A stretch of 9,527 nt of DNA from Bryobacterales bacterium (GCA_009697495.1 SHUN01000074.1:1-9527); one strand, 5' to 3'. Positions 1-7,036 are shown, counted from the stretch's first letter. Program-made: numbers and translations. Notes: generated by a model from the sequence alone, not told the origin.

Positions 1-1
1 T

Positions 2-118
2 GTGCTGGAAATGTTCCGTCGTGCATTGCCGGACGGCACTTCACGCAGTTGCCTCGACCGGCTCTCCAACCGCCTCACCAAGATCGTTGCCGAAGCACGT
101 AAACTCGCTACGCCCTAA
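2..118 (+). CDS. C-terminal end of an unidentified protein (5' part outside the window)
   Basis: The frame starting at base 2 is open from the window edge and ends in TAA at 116-118, giving 38 residues that finish in ...RLTKIVAEARKLATP. The composition, an amphipathic Arg/Lys/Leu/Ala helix with few odd residues, looks like a genuine protein tail. I do not recognise the family. Another frame is also open here, so the coding call rests on composition alone. A strong hairpin begins 50 bases after the stop and could lie at the transcript end. The neighbouring gap holds sequences that recall insertion-sequence ends, so a transposase tail is possible but cannot be shown. Confidence 0.38.
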   Translation: MLEMFRRALPDGTSRSCLDRLSNRLTKIVAEARKLATP

Positions 119-168
119 GAACGGGCAGAGATTGGCCGGTTAATAGGATAATGCGCCAGGCCACCGCT

Positions 169-203
169 CGCCTACCCGAAGTGTCTTCAAATTCGGGTAG
201 GCG
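169..203. terminator. Perfect 12-bp inverted repeat, possible transcription end of the upstream gene
   Basis: The arms cgcctacccgaa (169-180) and ttcgggtaggcg (192-203) are exact reverse complements around an 11-base loop. The stem would be very stable. No run of T follows on either strand, so it is not a standard Rho-independent terminator. It could stabilise the 3' end of the transcript from the gene ending at 118, or be a repeat-derived structure. Confidence 0.4.
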
Positions 204-264
204 GGGACTGGCGGCCCGCCGCCCCCTCCCCGCCCCGAAAACGGCGACCTTCGGCGCGCTCGAG

Positions 265-296
265 AATTGACCCTTTATGTTCGCCAAAATCGACCC
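265..296 (-). repeat. Paired GGGTCRATT repeats resembling an IS21-type terminus (relic)
   Basis: On the minus strand GGGTCGATT (288-296) and GGGTCAATT (265-273) sit 23 bp apart and differ at one base. IS21-family insertion sequences are known to carry such multiple short GGGTCAATT-like repeats at their ends. No istA or istB gene is visible, so at most this is a solo end or remnant. The pattern is short enough to arise by chance. Confidence 0.2.
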
Positions 297-426
297 AGCC
301 GCCCGCCGCCGGCGGGTAAGTTTTGCCGCACGCCGAGCCCTGCGGCACCGGCGCAAGAGCTTCGTTGTAAAGCCTGGGGTCGTGGGCGGGCATCGCGGTT
401 CTCCCATTCCAGCCGCGCGTTCCATC

Positions 427-438
427 TACAATCGGAGA
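427..438 (+). promoter_or_regulatory. -10-like box and Shine-Dalgarno sequence deciding the GTG start
   Basis: TACAAT (427-432) resembles a -10 element but has no good -35 box at 16-18 bp. GGAGA (434-438) overlaps the expected transcription start and lies 3 bases before GTG at 442. The Shine-Dalgarno match is the reason for choosing this start over the upstream ATG at 277. The spacing is slightly short, and the promoter call is weak. Confidence 0.35.
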
Positions 439-441
439 ATC

Positions 442-1731
442 GTGACTAAAGACGAAATCATTCTAGCCAACAAAGAGTGCCTGTTTCCCTCGGTGTTTCA
501 TTACTACCGCGACCCGCTGGTGATCACGCACGCCAAGGATCAATATGTCTGGGACGCCGACGGCAACCAATATCTGGATTTTTTCGGCGGCATCCTGACC
601 ATCAGCGTTGGCCACTGCAACGACAAGGTGAACGCGAAAGTCCATGCGCAAACGGACAAGCTCCAACACGTCTCCACCGTCTTCGCCACCGAACCGCAAG
701 CGGCGCTGGCGCGCACAATTGCCGGCATCGCGCCGGGCCAAGGCTGGAAATCGTTCTTCACCACCAGCGGCACTGAGGCCAACGAAATGGCGATCCTGGC
801 CGCCCGCTGCTACACCGGATCGTCGGAGATCATCGCGCTTCGCCACTCCTACCATGGGCGTTCGTCGCTCACCATGGGATTGACCGGACAAGGCGCGTGG
901 AAACTCGGTCCGGTGATGCAGCCGGGCATTGCGTTTGCGCACAATGCGTACTGTTACCGCTGTCCCTTCGGGTTGACGTATCCAAGCTGCGATGTGAAGT
1001 GCGCCCAGGATGTCAAAGATGTGATTCGCACCACGACCTCCGGCCAAATTGCAGGCATGATCGCCGAACCGATCCAGGGTGTTGGCGGTTTCATCACGCC
1101 GCCCAAGGAATACTTCGGTATCGTGGCGGCCATCGTCCGCGAGCACGGCGGCATCTTCATCAGCGATGAGGTACAGACCGCCTGGGGCCGTACCGGAAAC
1201 AAGTGGTGGGGCATTGAGCAATGGGGCGTCACACCCGACATGCTGACCAGCGCGAAGGGTTTAGGAAACGGACTCCCGATCGGCCTGACAGCCGCGCGCC
1301 CGGAAGTGGCGAACGCGCTGAAGGGGCTGACCATTTCCACCTTCGGCGGCGGCCCTATTCCAACCACGGCGGCGAAGGCGGTGATCGATTTGATCGAGGA
1401 AGAAAACCTGGCCGTCAATGCAGCCGAAACCGGCGCCTACCTGCGAGGCCGGCTGGAAGATTTGCAGGAGCGGCACCCGATCATTGGCGACGTGAGGGGG
1501 ATGGGGCTCATGCAGGCGATTGAGTTGGTGCGGGATCGGGAGTCAAAGGAGCCGGCGACAGAGGAGACGGCGCGCCTGATGGAAGCGGCGCGGAAGAATC
1601 GAATTCTCATCGGCAAGGGCGGGCTGAACGGTAACGTGATCCGAATCTCTCCGCCGTTGAATATTCGGCGCTCGGATGTGGATGAATTCATCTGCCTGCT
1701 TGATCTGAGTTTGTTGAGTATTAGGGCGTAG
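442..1731 (+). CDS. Class III PLP-dependent aminotransferase, AGXT2-like
   Basis: This 429-residue cytoplasmic enzyme should move an amino group from an omega-amino or beta-amino acid (or alanine) to a keto acid using pyridoxal phosphate. Visible motifs are TSGTEAN at 108-114 (phosphate binding), RHSYHG at 134-139 (stacking on the cofactor ring), EPIQG from E209, ISDEVQ with D242 (pyridine N contact) and TSAKGLGNGLP with the Schiff-base lysine K272. The length is usual for the family. A cysteine-rich insert (C171, C174, C183, C187) matches the alanine-glyoxylate aminotransferase 2 / 3-amino-isobutyrate transaminase branch. The start is GTG at 442, where family homology begins (about VTKDEII). 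The longer frame from ATG 277 adds 55 Arg-rich residues with no family counterpart. The gene stands alone and converges on a pseudogene. The exact substrate cannot be read from the sequence. Confidence 0.93.
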   Translation: MTKDEIILANKECLFPSVFHYYRDPLVITHAKDQYVWDADGNQYLDFFGGILTISVGHCNDKVNAKVHAQTDKLQHVSTVFATEPQAALARTIAGIAPGQGWKSFFTTSGTEANEMAILAARCYTGSSEIIALRHSYHGRSSLTMGLTGQGAWKLGPVMQPGIAFAHNAYCYRCPFGLTYPSCDVKCAQDVKDVIRTTTSGQIAGMIAEPIQGVGGFITPPKEYFGIVAAIVREHGGIFISDEVQTAWGRTGNKWWGIEQWGVTPDMLTSAKGLGNGLPIGLTAARPEVANALKGLTISTFGGGPIPTTAAKAVIDLIEEENLAVNAAETGAYLRGRLEDLQERHPIIGDVRGMGLMQAIELVRDRESKEPATEETARLMEAARKNRILIGKGGLNGNVIRISPPLNIRRSDVDEFICLLDLSLLSIRA

Positions 1732-1733
1732 GA

Positions 1734-2050
1734 TTAGAAAGTCGCGCCGCGTTTGATGTCGCGCAGTGTCTCCGCCAGCCACTCGCTCGGGTCTGGAAGC
1801 GGGCTGAAAATCGTTCGGCCCCGTCGCCGGGCCGCGCCAGGGTTCAGGATCAGGGCGCCATCGTCGGAAAGAAGGAGGAAGCGGCCAGTGTAATCAATGT
1901 CAAATCATTCGAATCGGTCCGTGATCGCAGGAAATCCTCGATGGAAATCGCGCGGGAACACACGCAACGCAGTGGTGTAAATGCCGTCGGCCGGCCGCAG
2001 TCGCTTGCAGTCAGGTAACTCAGCCTGGTAACAACAGAAGTAACGGCTTG
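1734..2050 (-). pseudogene. Decayed gene with a PA14-like domain, interrupted by an in-frame TGA
   Basis: One minus-strand frame reads as protein across the whole stretch apart from a TGA at 1905-1907. Before it the product runs LPDCKRLRPADGIYTTALRV and then RDFHRGFPAITDRFE. After it comes FDIDYTGRFLLLSDDGALIL, ending in SEWLAETLRDIKRGATF and a TAA at 1734-1736. The two halves fit the pattern GFPG(I/V)TDRFEWF.IDYTGRF followed by LLSDDGA that I know from acidobacterial PA14-like domains, with TGA in place of the Trp codon TGG. Compared with that pattern about ten residues are missing between GRF and LLLSDDG, which suggests a second lesion. The segment after LIL is not recognised. No start codon or ribosome site is evident, and the frame runs into the end of surE, so the 5' part has been lost. 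Recoding of TGA is an alternative but less likely. Confidence 0.6.
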
Positions 2051-2740
2051 CTACACACGAAGCCGGCTCACTGTGACCGAGCCGCGGAAACATTCATCCA
2101 CGTCGCGGCCGGGCGTTACCGGACGAGCGGCATATGTGCCGGAATAGCGGAAGGAATCCCCGTCGCGCTGAAAGCGCACGTCAAGCGGCGCGTCGTCGGG
2201 CTCGCAGTCCAGTATGGAGAACCCGGGATCGCCTTCCAAATGCGGAAGATTCACGTTCCAATAATCCTTTGCGCGGAGCCCTCCGTCGATGATGCGGCAC
2301 ACGGCTAAAGCGGCGAGCACGCCTGAAACATCCCAATCGAGGGGCAGCCCGCGGCGCACGTACTGCGAAATCGCAACAGCGGGTCGGCCGTGGAACGCGG
2401 CTTCCCGGGCCGCCGCGACCGTGCCGGAGGAGTAGATATCGACGCCCAGATTTCCGCCGCGGTTGATGCCGGAGAAGACCCAGTCGATTTGGGGCAGGAG
2501 CTCGCTAAGGGCCACGCGCACGCAATCGGCCGGAGTCCCGGAGAGGTGATACTCCCGCGCGCCCGTCGCGGTGAGGGTAAGCGGCGCGTCCGTCGTTACG
2601 CGATGCCCGGCGTAGGAGTGTGGATCGCGCGGGGCAACGACGTACACTTCGCCAAACCGGGCGGCAAGAGTTTTCATCTCCGCCAAGCCGGGGGCGTCCC
2701 AACCGTCGTCATTCGTCACCAGGATGTTCGGGCGGGCCAT
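2051..2740 (-). CDS. surE: 5'/3'-nucleotidase SurE
   Basis: SurE is a metal-dependent nucleotidase that removes phosphate from nucleoside monophosphates and is linked to stationary-phase survival in other bacteria. This 229-residue protein, slightly short for the family, opens with ILVTNDDGWDAPGL, in which D11 and D12 are the metal ligands. It has S42 in the RDPHSYAGHRVT loop, and the signature SGINRGGNLGVDIYSSGTVA with N93. The usual signature has a single S before GTV; here it is SSGT. The start ATG is at 2738-2740 and is divergent from the aldo/keto reductase. No close Shine-Dalgarno site is seen; GGAG and AGGA lie 12-18 bases upstream. TTGACA on this strand (2767-2772) may be its -35 box. 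The end abuts the pseudogene downstream. Confidence 0.92.
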   Translation of the reverse strand: MARPNILVTNDDGWDAPGLAEMKTLAARFGEVYVVAPRDPHSYAGHRVTTDAPLTLTATGAREYHLSGTPADCVRVALSELLPQIDWVFSGINRGGNLGVDIYSSGTVAAAREAAFHGRPAVAISQYVRRGLPLDWDVSGVLAALAVCRIIDGGLRAKDYWNVNLPHLEGDPGFSILDCEPDDAPLDVRFQRDGDSFRYSGTYAARPVTPGRDVDECFRGSVTVSRLRV

Positions 2741-2772
2741 AGGCGGAGTATCCTAACTCCAGGATATGTCAA
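2741..2772. promoter_or_regulatory. Divergent control region between surE and the aldo/keto reductase
   Basis: Only 25 bp separate the two start codons. Two overlapping dyads fill it: tatcct/aggata (2749-2754 and 2761-2766) and ggagt/actcc (2745-2749 and 2756-2760), each with a 6-base spacer. On the minus strand TTGACA (2767-2772) followed 16 bp later by TACTCC could be a surE promoter; the -10 match is poor. The dyads could be an operator shared by both genes. This is inferred from sequence symmetry only. Confidence 0.35.
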
Positions 2773-3731
2773 CCTCTAACAACTCTTCCGCAATGCCCTG
2801 CCGCCCTTTAGGCAATACCGGCGAAATGGTTTCCGTCATCGGCATCGGCGGCTGGCACCTCGGGCTGAAGCACGTCGACGAAGCGCTGAGTATTCGCATC
2901 ATCCGCGAAGCGATGGACCGAGGCGTCAACTTCCTGGACAACTGCTGGGATTACAATCAGGGCCTCAGCGAAGAGCGCATGGGCAAGGCGTTGCGCGACG
3001 GGTATCGCGAAAAAGCGTTCGTGATGACGAAGATCGACGGGCGCTCCTATGCGGAAGCAATGCGCCAGTTGGAGGACTGTCTGCGGCGTCTGGAAACCGA
3101 TTGCATCGACCTTGTGCAGCATCATGAAATTCAGCGTTTCGAGGATCCGTTTCGCATCCTCGACGAAGAGGGCGCGCATGCCGCGTTGGAAGACGCGCGC
3201 AAAGCCGGCAAGCTCCGCTACACCGGATTCACCGGCCACAAAGATCCGCTGATGCATTTGCGCATGCTGGAAATTGCCGCCGAACGAGGCGTGCGTTTCG
3301 ACGCGGTGCAGATGCCTCTCAACGTGATGGACGCGCACTATCGCAGCTTCGCCCGGCTCGTGCTTCCGGAGCTCGTCAGGCAAGGCATTGCGCCGCTGGC
3401 GATGAAGACCATGGCCAACGGCCACATCCTGAAATCAAACACCGTCTCGGCCATTGAGTGCCTGCAGTACGCGCTCAATTTGCCGGTGGCCACGGTCATC
3501 ACCGGTATCGATACGATGGCGATTCTCGATCAGGCCTTCGAGGCCGTCCGCACGTTCCAGCCGATGAGCGCCGCCGAAGTCGACGCGCTGCTCGCCCGGA
3601 CAAAAGACAAGGCCCGCGACGGCGCTTTTGAACTCTTCAAAACGACCAGCATTTATGACGGCACCGGCGCCAATCCGGAGTGGCTCGGCCAGGAGCCGAA
3701 ACGCCTGCGGGACGCGGTGTTGACGATCTGA
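2766..3731 (+). CDS. Aldo/keto reductase family oxidoreductase
   Basis: This 321-residue protein should be an NADPH-dependent TIM-barrel oxidoreductase of the cytoplasm. The N-terminus reads RPLGNTGEMVSVIGIGGWHLG, the family's opening strand. The catalytic tetrad is visible: D58 and Y63 in FLDNCWDYNQG, K89 in VMTKIDG and H120 in DLVQHHE. The region near residue 180 (VQMPLNVMD) and the C-terminal VITGIDTMA correspond to later barrel strands and the cofactor end. The start is ATG 2766 with AGGA only one base before it, which is too close for a normal ribosome site. M10 at 2793 is an alternative start and leaves the family domain intact. The gene is divergent from surE and convergent with the amidohydrolase cassette, so it is probably transcribed alone. 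The substrate cannot be predicted; sugar or small carbonyl compounds are typical. Confidence 0.9.
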   Translation: MSTSNNSSAMPCRPLGNTGEMVSVIGIGGWHLGLKHVDEALSIRIIREAMDRGVNFLDNCWDYNQGLSEERMGKALRDGYREKAFVMTKIDGRSYAEAMRQLEDCLRRLETDCIDLVQHHEIQRFEDPFRILDEEGAHAALEDARKAGKLRYTGFTGHKDPLMHLRMLEIAAERGVRFDAVQMPLNVMDAHYRSFARLVLPELVRQGIAPLAMKTMANGHILKSNTVSAIECLQYALNLPVATVITGIDTMAILDQAFEAVRTFQPMSAAEVDALLARTKDKARDGAFELFKTTSIYDGTGANPEWLGQEPKRLRDAVLTI

Positions 3732-3745
3732 GTCGCTATTTCCCA

Positions 3746-3761
3746 CGCCGCCAAAGCGGCG
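3746..3761. terminator. Short GC hairpin between convergent genes
   Basis: cgccgc (3746-3751) and gcggcg (3756-3761) form a 6-bp GC stem with the loop CAAA in the 75-bp gap between the aldo/keto reductase stop and the end of the minus-strand cassette. It is placed to stop transcription from both sides. There is no T-run on either strand, so termination strength is uncertain. Confidence 0.3.
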
Positions 3762-3806
3762 AAGAAAATCAGCCGGTTCAGCCGCCCCCCGTTTCGAGGT
3801 TTGGTC

Positions 3807-4730
3807 TCAAAACCCGTACAGCCGCGCCGGATTCTCCACCAGAATCTTCTTCCGCGTCGCGGCATCCGGCGCCCAAACCGGAAGCTGATTCAACAACCGC
3901 CCGTCATCAATTGGCAGCGGCGCGCCCACATCCGTGGCCTTCCGCCCCGCCGGGCCCGGCGAGTCCGGATGCGGCCAGTCCGTTCCCCACACGATCCGGT
4001 CCGCGTTAGCCGCGATCAGCGCCCGTGCCAATGGCGCAGCGTCGGCATAGTCCGGACCCTTTTCCGACGCTCGATACGCGCCCGAAATTTTCACATACGC
4101 CTTGCCGGACCGAACCAGAGCCAACAGTTCGGCAAACCCCGGCTGCGATAGGCCCAGCGCCGCCTTCGCCCCGCCGAAATGGTCGAACACCACCGGCACC
4201 GGCGAATCCATCACGAGTTCCCGAATCCCCGCAATTACCCCCAAATTCGCGAAAATCTGGATATGCCACCCACGGCTCTTCATCCGCGCCGCCGCCTTCT
4301 GAAACCGCTCCCGCCCCTGCGCCGGATCGGTAATTCCCGCCGTCGCCAGATTCAGCCGGATGCCCCGCACGCCGCCCTTGTGCATCGCGTCCAATTCGCG
4401 ATCCGTCGTCTTCTCGTCGATCACCGCGATCCCCCGCGCGCCTTTCCCCGTCTCCCGAATTCCATACAGCGTCGCCGCGTTGTCCGTCCCATAAACACTG
4501 GGCGTCACAATCACCACCCGCTCCATTTGCAGCGAGGCGTGAAGAGCCTTCATCTCCGCCGGCAGCGCCGGTTGCGGCGTGTAACTGCGTCCCGCGAAAA
4601 ACGGAAACTGCTTCGGATCGCCGAAAATATGCGTGTGGCAATCGCAAGCCCCGGCCGGTACCGCGAAACTCACCTTCGTCGCCGCCTGCATCACTCCCGC
4701 CGCGCCCGCCATCATTTGCCGCCGCGTCAT
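3807..4730 (-). CDS. Tat-exported amidohydrolase-2 family protein, LigI-like lactonase type
   Basis: A 307-residue TIM-barrel hydrolase of the amidohydrolase-2 family, closest in motif pattern to 2-pyrone-4,6-dicarboxylate lactonase (LigI) and sugar-lactone relatives. It probably opens a lactone or related ester. The N-terminus MTRRQMMAGAAG is a short twin-arginine leader. Visible active-site motifs are DCHTH (H32, H34), WHIQI with H157, FDHFGG with D183 and H184, and WGTDWPHP with D251. The start at 4730 is chosen because its ATG overlaps the stop of the upstream gene as ATGA (4727-4730), a sign of translational coupling, and because family homology begins here. A longer frame from 4892 merely reads through the neighbour's coding strand. 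It is the last gene of the cassette. The substrate is not determined. Confidence 0.87.
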   Translation of the reverse strand: MTRRQMMAGAAGVMQAATKVSFAVPAGACDCHTHIFGDPKQFPFFAGRSYTPQPALPAEMKALHASLQMERVVIVTPSVYGTDNAATLYGIRETGKGARGIAVIDEKTTDRELDAMHKGGVRGIRLNLATAGITDPAQGRERFQKAAARMKSRGWHIQIFANLGVIAGIRELVMDSPVPVVFDHFGGAKAALGLSQPGFAELLALVRSGKAYVKISGAYRASEKGPDYADAAPLARALIAANADRIVWGTDWPHPDSPGPAGRKATDVGAPLPIDDGRLLNQLPVWAPDAATRKKILVENPARLYGF

Positions 4731-5617
4731 AACGCCAACAACTTCGCCGCGTTCGTCCAAGTCACCTTGCGGAACACGTCCGGCGTTGTCAACTCTTTCA
4801 ATAGCCCCAGCGTATCCCGTCCCACGCACTTGTTCTTCAGCCGCGGCAACAGCGCCCCGCTGCCCGCCCCGCGCCCGTCCCGGCAACTGCAATCGCTGCC
4901 GAACATCAGCTTGTTCTGATGCCGCTTGATGAATTCCCGCGCGAACTCCGCGTCCCGGCTCAATGCGTTATTGCCCGAATTGGCCGACATGTCCCCGTAC
5001 AAATTCGGGTATTCCGACAGCCATCGATCCGTCACGCCGCCCTTCTTCACCGGCCCCGTTGGATACTCCGCTTCCCGCGCCACATCGGTGCTGATACTCG
5101 CCCAGAAAAAATTGGCGTGCCCGATAAACGTCGTCTTCTTGTGCGCCTTCAATACCTTGTCGAACTGCGCGAACCCGGTGTTCCAGCCTTCTTCCTTCGT
5201 GAACGGCGATGTCTCCTGAAAATGAATTAACACCGGCACTTTCCGCTCGGCGCACAGATCATACAGACGCCGCATATCTTTAGCGTCCGCCGCCGTATGA
5301 TTCTTCATTTCGCCAATGCCGCGCGCGCCGCCGTCAAGCGCTTTTCCAAGCGCTTCCATGTTGCCCGGCTGCGATGGATCCGCGGAGGCGAACCAGATAA
5401 ACCGGTCCGGCCGCAGCGCGATCTCGGCCTTGGCTTGCTCCGCCATGCGCAGGTTGGTCAACAACACCGCCTTCGTTGCGCCCATGCCGTCATTGTGCGC
5501 GAAGCCCGCCCCGGCAGTTTGCTTCGGATGTAAGTGGATATCCACAACGGGCCCGCCCCACTCTTGCGCGCCGAGCGCCAATCCAGCGCCCATTCCCAAA
5601 AATTCACGGCGATTCAT
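4727..5617 (-). CDS. Tat-exported amidohydrolase-2 family metal-dependent hydrolase
   Basis: A 296-residue TIM-barrel hydrolase that starts with the twin-arginine leader MNRREFLGMGAGLALGA, so it is expected outside the cytoplasm. The barrel motifs appear in family order: VVDIHLHP with H28 and H30 (strand 1), GIGEMKNH with E103, VLIHFQE with H132, FIGHANFF with H167, and FGSDCSC with D242. That is the histidine/aspartate set expected for a metal-binding amidohydrolase. The length is usual. It starts 12 bases after the sulfatase stop and overlaps the next amidohydrolase by ATGA, so the three are very probably one operon. It and its downstream neighbour share a fold but are clearly different in sequence, which argues for successive reactions, not a recent duplication. 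The substrate is unknown. Confidence 0.87.
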   Translation of the reverse strand: MNRREFLGMGAGLALGAQEWGGPVVDIHLHPKQTAGAGFAHNDGMGATKAVLLTNLRMAEQAKAEIALRPDRFIWFASADPSQPGNMEALGKALDGGARGIGEMKNHTAADAKDMRRLYDLCAERKVPVLIHFQETSPFTKEEGWNTGFAQFDKVLKAHKKTTFIGHANFFWASISTDVAREAEYPTGPVKKGGVTDRWLSEYPNLYGDMSANSGNNALSRDAEFAREFIKRHQNKLMFGSDCSCRDGRGAGSGALLPRLKNKCVGRDTLGLLKELTTPDVFRKVTWTNAAKLLAL

Positions 5618-5629
5618 TTGAACAGTCTT

Positions 5630-7036
5630 TCACATCTTCGCCCGCGCCGCGCGCCACCCCGCGTCCATCACGCCGCGCATATGCCGCAACGCCTCCGATT
5701 GCCTCGCATCCCGCGCCAGATTCGTAAATTCCCTCGGATCGGCGATCCGGTCGTACAACTCCTCGTCCGGATGCGGTCCCGTCCAACGAATATACCGGTA
5801 CCGGTCCGTCAGCGCCGCGCGGCCCATGATTCCCGGCGGCGACGTCACCACGCTGAACGCCGCCGTCTTAAACGCCCGCGAAGGATTATCCAACAGCACC
5901 CGCAAACTCTGGCCCTCCAGATTTCCCGGAGGCGTCAATCCAGCCAACTCCGCGAGCGTCGGATAAATATCTACAAACTCCACCAGCCCCTTTGCCGCCC
6001 TTCCATTCCCGCGTCGCCCCGGCGCGGAAATCAACAGCGGCGCCCGCATGGATTCTTCGAACAAGCTCCGCTTATGCCATCGCCGGTGCTCACCCAAATG
6101 CCACCCGTGGTCGCCCCAAAAAACGACGATCGTCCGCGAAGCCTGCCCCGATTTCTCCAGCCGGTCCAGCACCCGGCCCACTTGCCAATCCATGTAGGAA
6201 ACCGACGCGTAGTAGGCGCGAATGGCCTCTTTCTTGTCGGTTTCATTCATCCCGCCAACGTCTTTGCCCCGCGTGTTGATCGTAATCTCGCTCGCCAAAG
6301 GAATGTCGTCCAGATCGTTCGCCGGGTTCTCCACCGGCCGAATATCCCGCAGCGGATACATATCGAAAAACCGCGCCGGCGCGACATGCGGCACATGCGG
6401 ACGCAGATAGCCCAGGCCCATAAACCACGGCCTGTCGCGATTCTGCTCCAGCGTCTCAATCGCAATCTGTGTCGACTTCTCGTCCGCCTGATCCGCACCG
6501 TCTCCGGCGAACGCAATCGCGTCCCACCGTTCTCGTTTCCCCTCCGTGATATTTCGTCCAACGCCCGCCGTCTTCTGTTCCGCGCCTGCCGGGCTGATGG
6601 CTACATCCCAGCTCGGCGGGTCGTCCCATTTGTTGGTACCCACCGATCCCGGCACATCCATGTGGTACATTTTGCCCGCCCGCACCGACCGCCAACCGTT
6701 GTTCTTAAACAACTGCGGCAGCGTCACCACATCCGGCATCGTATCGCGCACGGCGATGTTATTGTCGAAGATCTTCGTCGTATCCGGACGCAGCCCCGTA
6801 AGCAGAGAACACCGGCTTGGACCGCAAACCGGATACTGACAGTACGCGCGGTCGAACCGCACGCCCCGCGCCGCCAGCCGGTCCAGGTTCGGCGTCTTCA
6901 CCATCGGATGCCCATAACAACCAAGCGCGTTGTTCATGTCATCGGCGGCGATGAACAGTACATTCGGGCGCTCTGCCGCCTTCCCGAGTAGCAGCGCCGG
7001 AGCGGCACCAGCCAAAAACGACCGTCGCGAAATCAT
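5630..7036 (-). CDS. Cys-type sulfatase, iduronate-2-sulfatase-like, Tat-exported
   Basis: This 468-residue enzyme should hydrolyse sulfate esters, with the iduronate-2-sulfatase-like subgroup as the best match. MISRRSFLAGAAPALLLG is a twin-arginine signal. RPNVLFIAADDMN supplies the calcium-binding D32 and D33. VCGPSRCSLLTG is the sulfatase signature with C71, the residue converted to formylglycine, and R75. K122 and H125 lie in GKMYHM, H214 in LRPHVPH, D309 and H310 in FWGDHGWHLGEH, and H321-K322 in RWHKRS. The C-terminal part (DPREFTNLARD) is typical of the family. All catalytic residues are present and the length is normal. No formylglycine-generating enzyme gene is in the window, so maturation must use one encoded elsewhere. 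It heads a compact run with the two amidohydrolases. The ribosome site is weak (GTGGA directly before ATG). Confidence 0.95.
   Translation of the reverse strand: MISRRSFLAGAAPALLLGKAAERPNVLFIAADDMNNALGCYGHPMVKTPNLDRLAARGVRFDRAYCQYPVCGPSRCSLLTGLRPDTTKIFDNNIAVRDTMPDVVTLPQLFKNNGWRSVRAGKMYHMDVPGSVGTNKWDDPPSWDVAISPAGAEQKTAGVGRNITEGKRERWDAIAFAGDGADQADEKSTQIAIETLEQNRDRPWFMGLGYLRPHVPHVAPARFFDMYPLRDIRPVENPANDLDDIPLASEITINTRGKDVGGMNETDKKEAIRAYYASVSYMDWQVGRVLDRLEKSGQASRTIVVFWGDHGWHLGEHRRWHKRSLFEESMRAPLLISAPGRRGNGRAAKGLVEFVDIYPTLAELAGLTPPGNLEGQSLRVLLDNPSRAFKTAAFSVVTSPPGIMGRAALTDRYRYIRWTGPHPDEELYDRIADPREFTNLARDARQSEALRHMRGVMDAGWRAARAKM

Larger units (their letters stand above)
119..441. other. Intergenic stretch of about 320 bases without a convincing gene
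   Basis: The stretch is very GC-rich in its middle part (roughly 200-330). It contains a perfect 12-bp hairpin (169-203), a pair of 9-bp near-identical repeats (265-273 and 288-296), and a -10-like box just before the aminotransferase start. A minus-strand reading frame of 68 codons (187-393) is preceded by a GGGAG at good spacing, but its product has no recognisable motif and its stop lies inside the hairpin loop. I therefore treat it as unproven. Confidence 0.5.

Noticed and set aside
187..393. 68-codon minus-strand frame with a GGGAG ribosome-site-like sequence
   Set aside because: No recognisable motif, and the stop lies inside the hairpin loop. It may be a relic of a mobile element, but evidence for a protein is too thin.
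277..441. N-terminal extension of the aminotransferase from ATG 277
   Set aside because: The added 55 residues are Arg-rich, resemble nothing in the family, and no ribosome site precedes ATG 277, while GTG 442 has GGAGA just upstream and matches the family start.
463..1221. Long minus-strand frame opposite the aminotransferase (252 codons)
   Set aside because: It is antisense to a gene with complete catalytic motifs and is explained by GC-rich codon bias.
108..1731. 11-bp inverted match ctacgccctaa (108-118) / ttagggcgtag (1721-1731) flanking the aminotransferase
   Set aside because: About ten 11-bp inverted matches are expected by chance in a window of this length, and each lies at a stop codon region without further similarity.
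4731..4892. Longer start (4892) for the LigI-like amidohydrolase
   Set aside because: The extra residues are read from the neighbouring gene in another frame. The ATGA overlap at 4727-4730 and the twin-arginine leader fix the start at 4730.
5534..6991. 485-codon plus-strand frame opposite the sulfatase
   Set aside because: The product is almost all Arg, Pro and His, as expected for the antisense of a GC-rich gene; the minus strand encodes a complete sulfatase.
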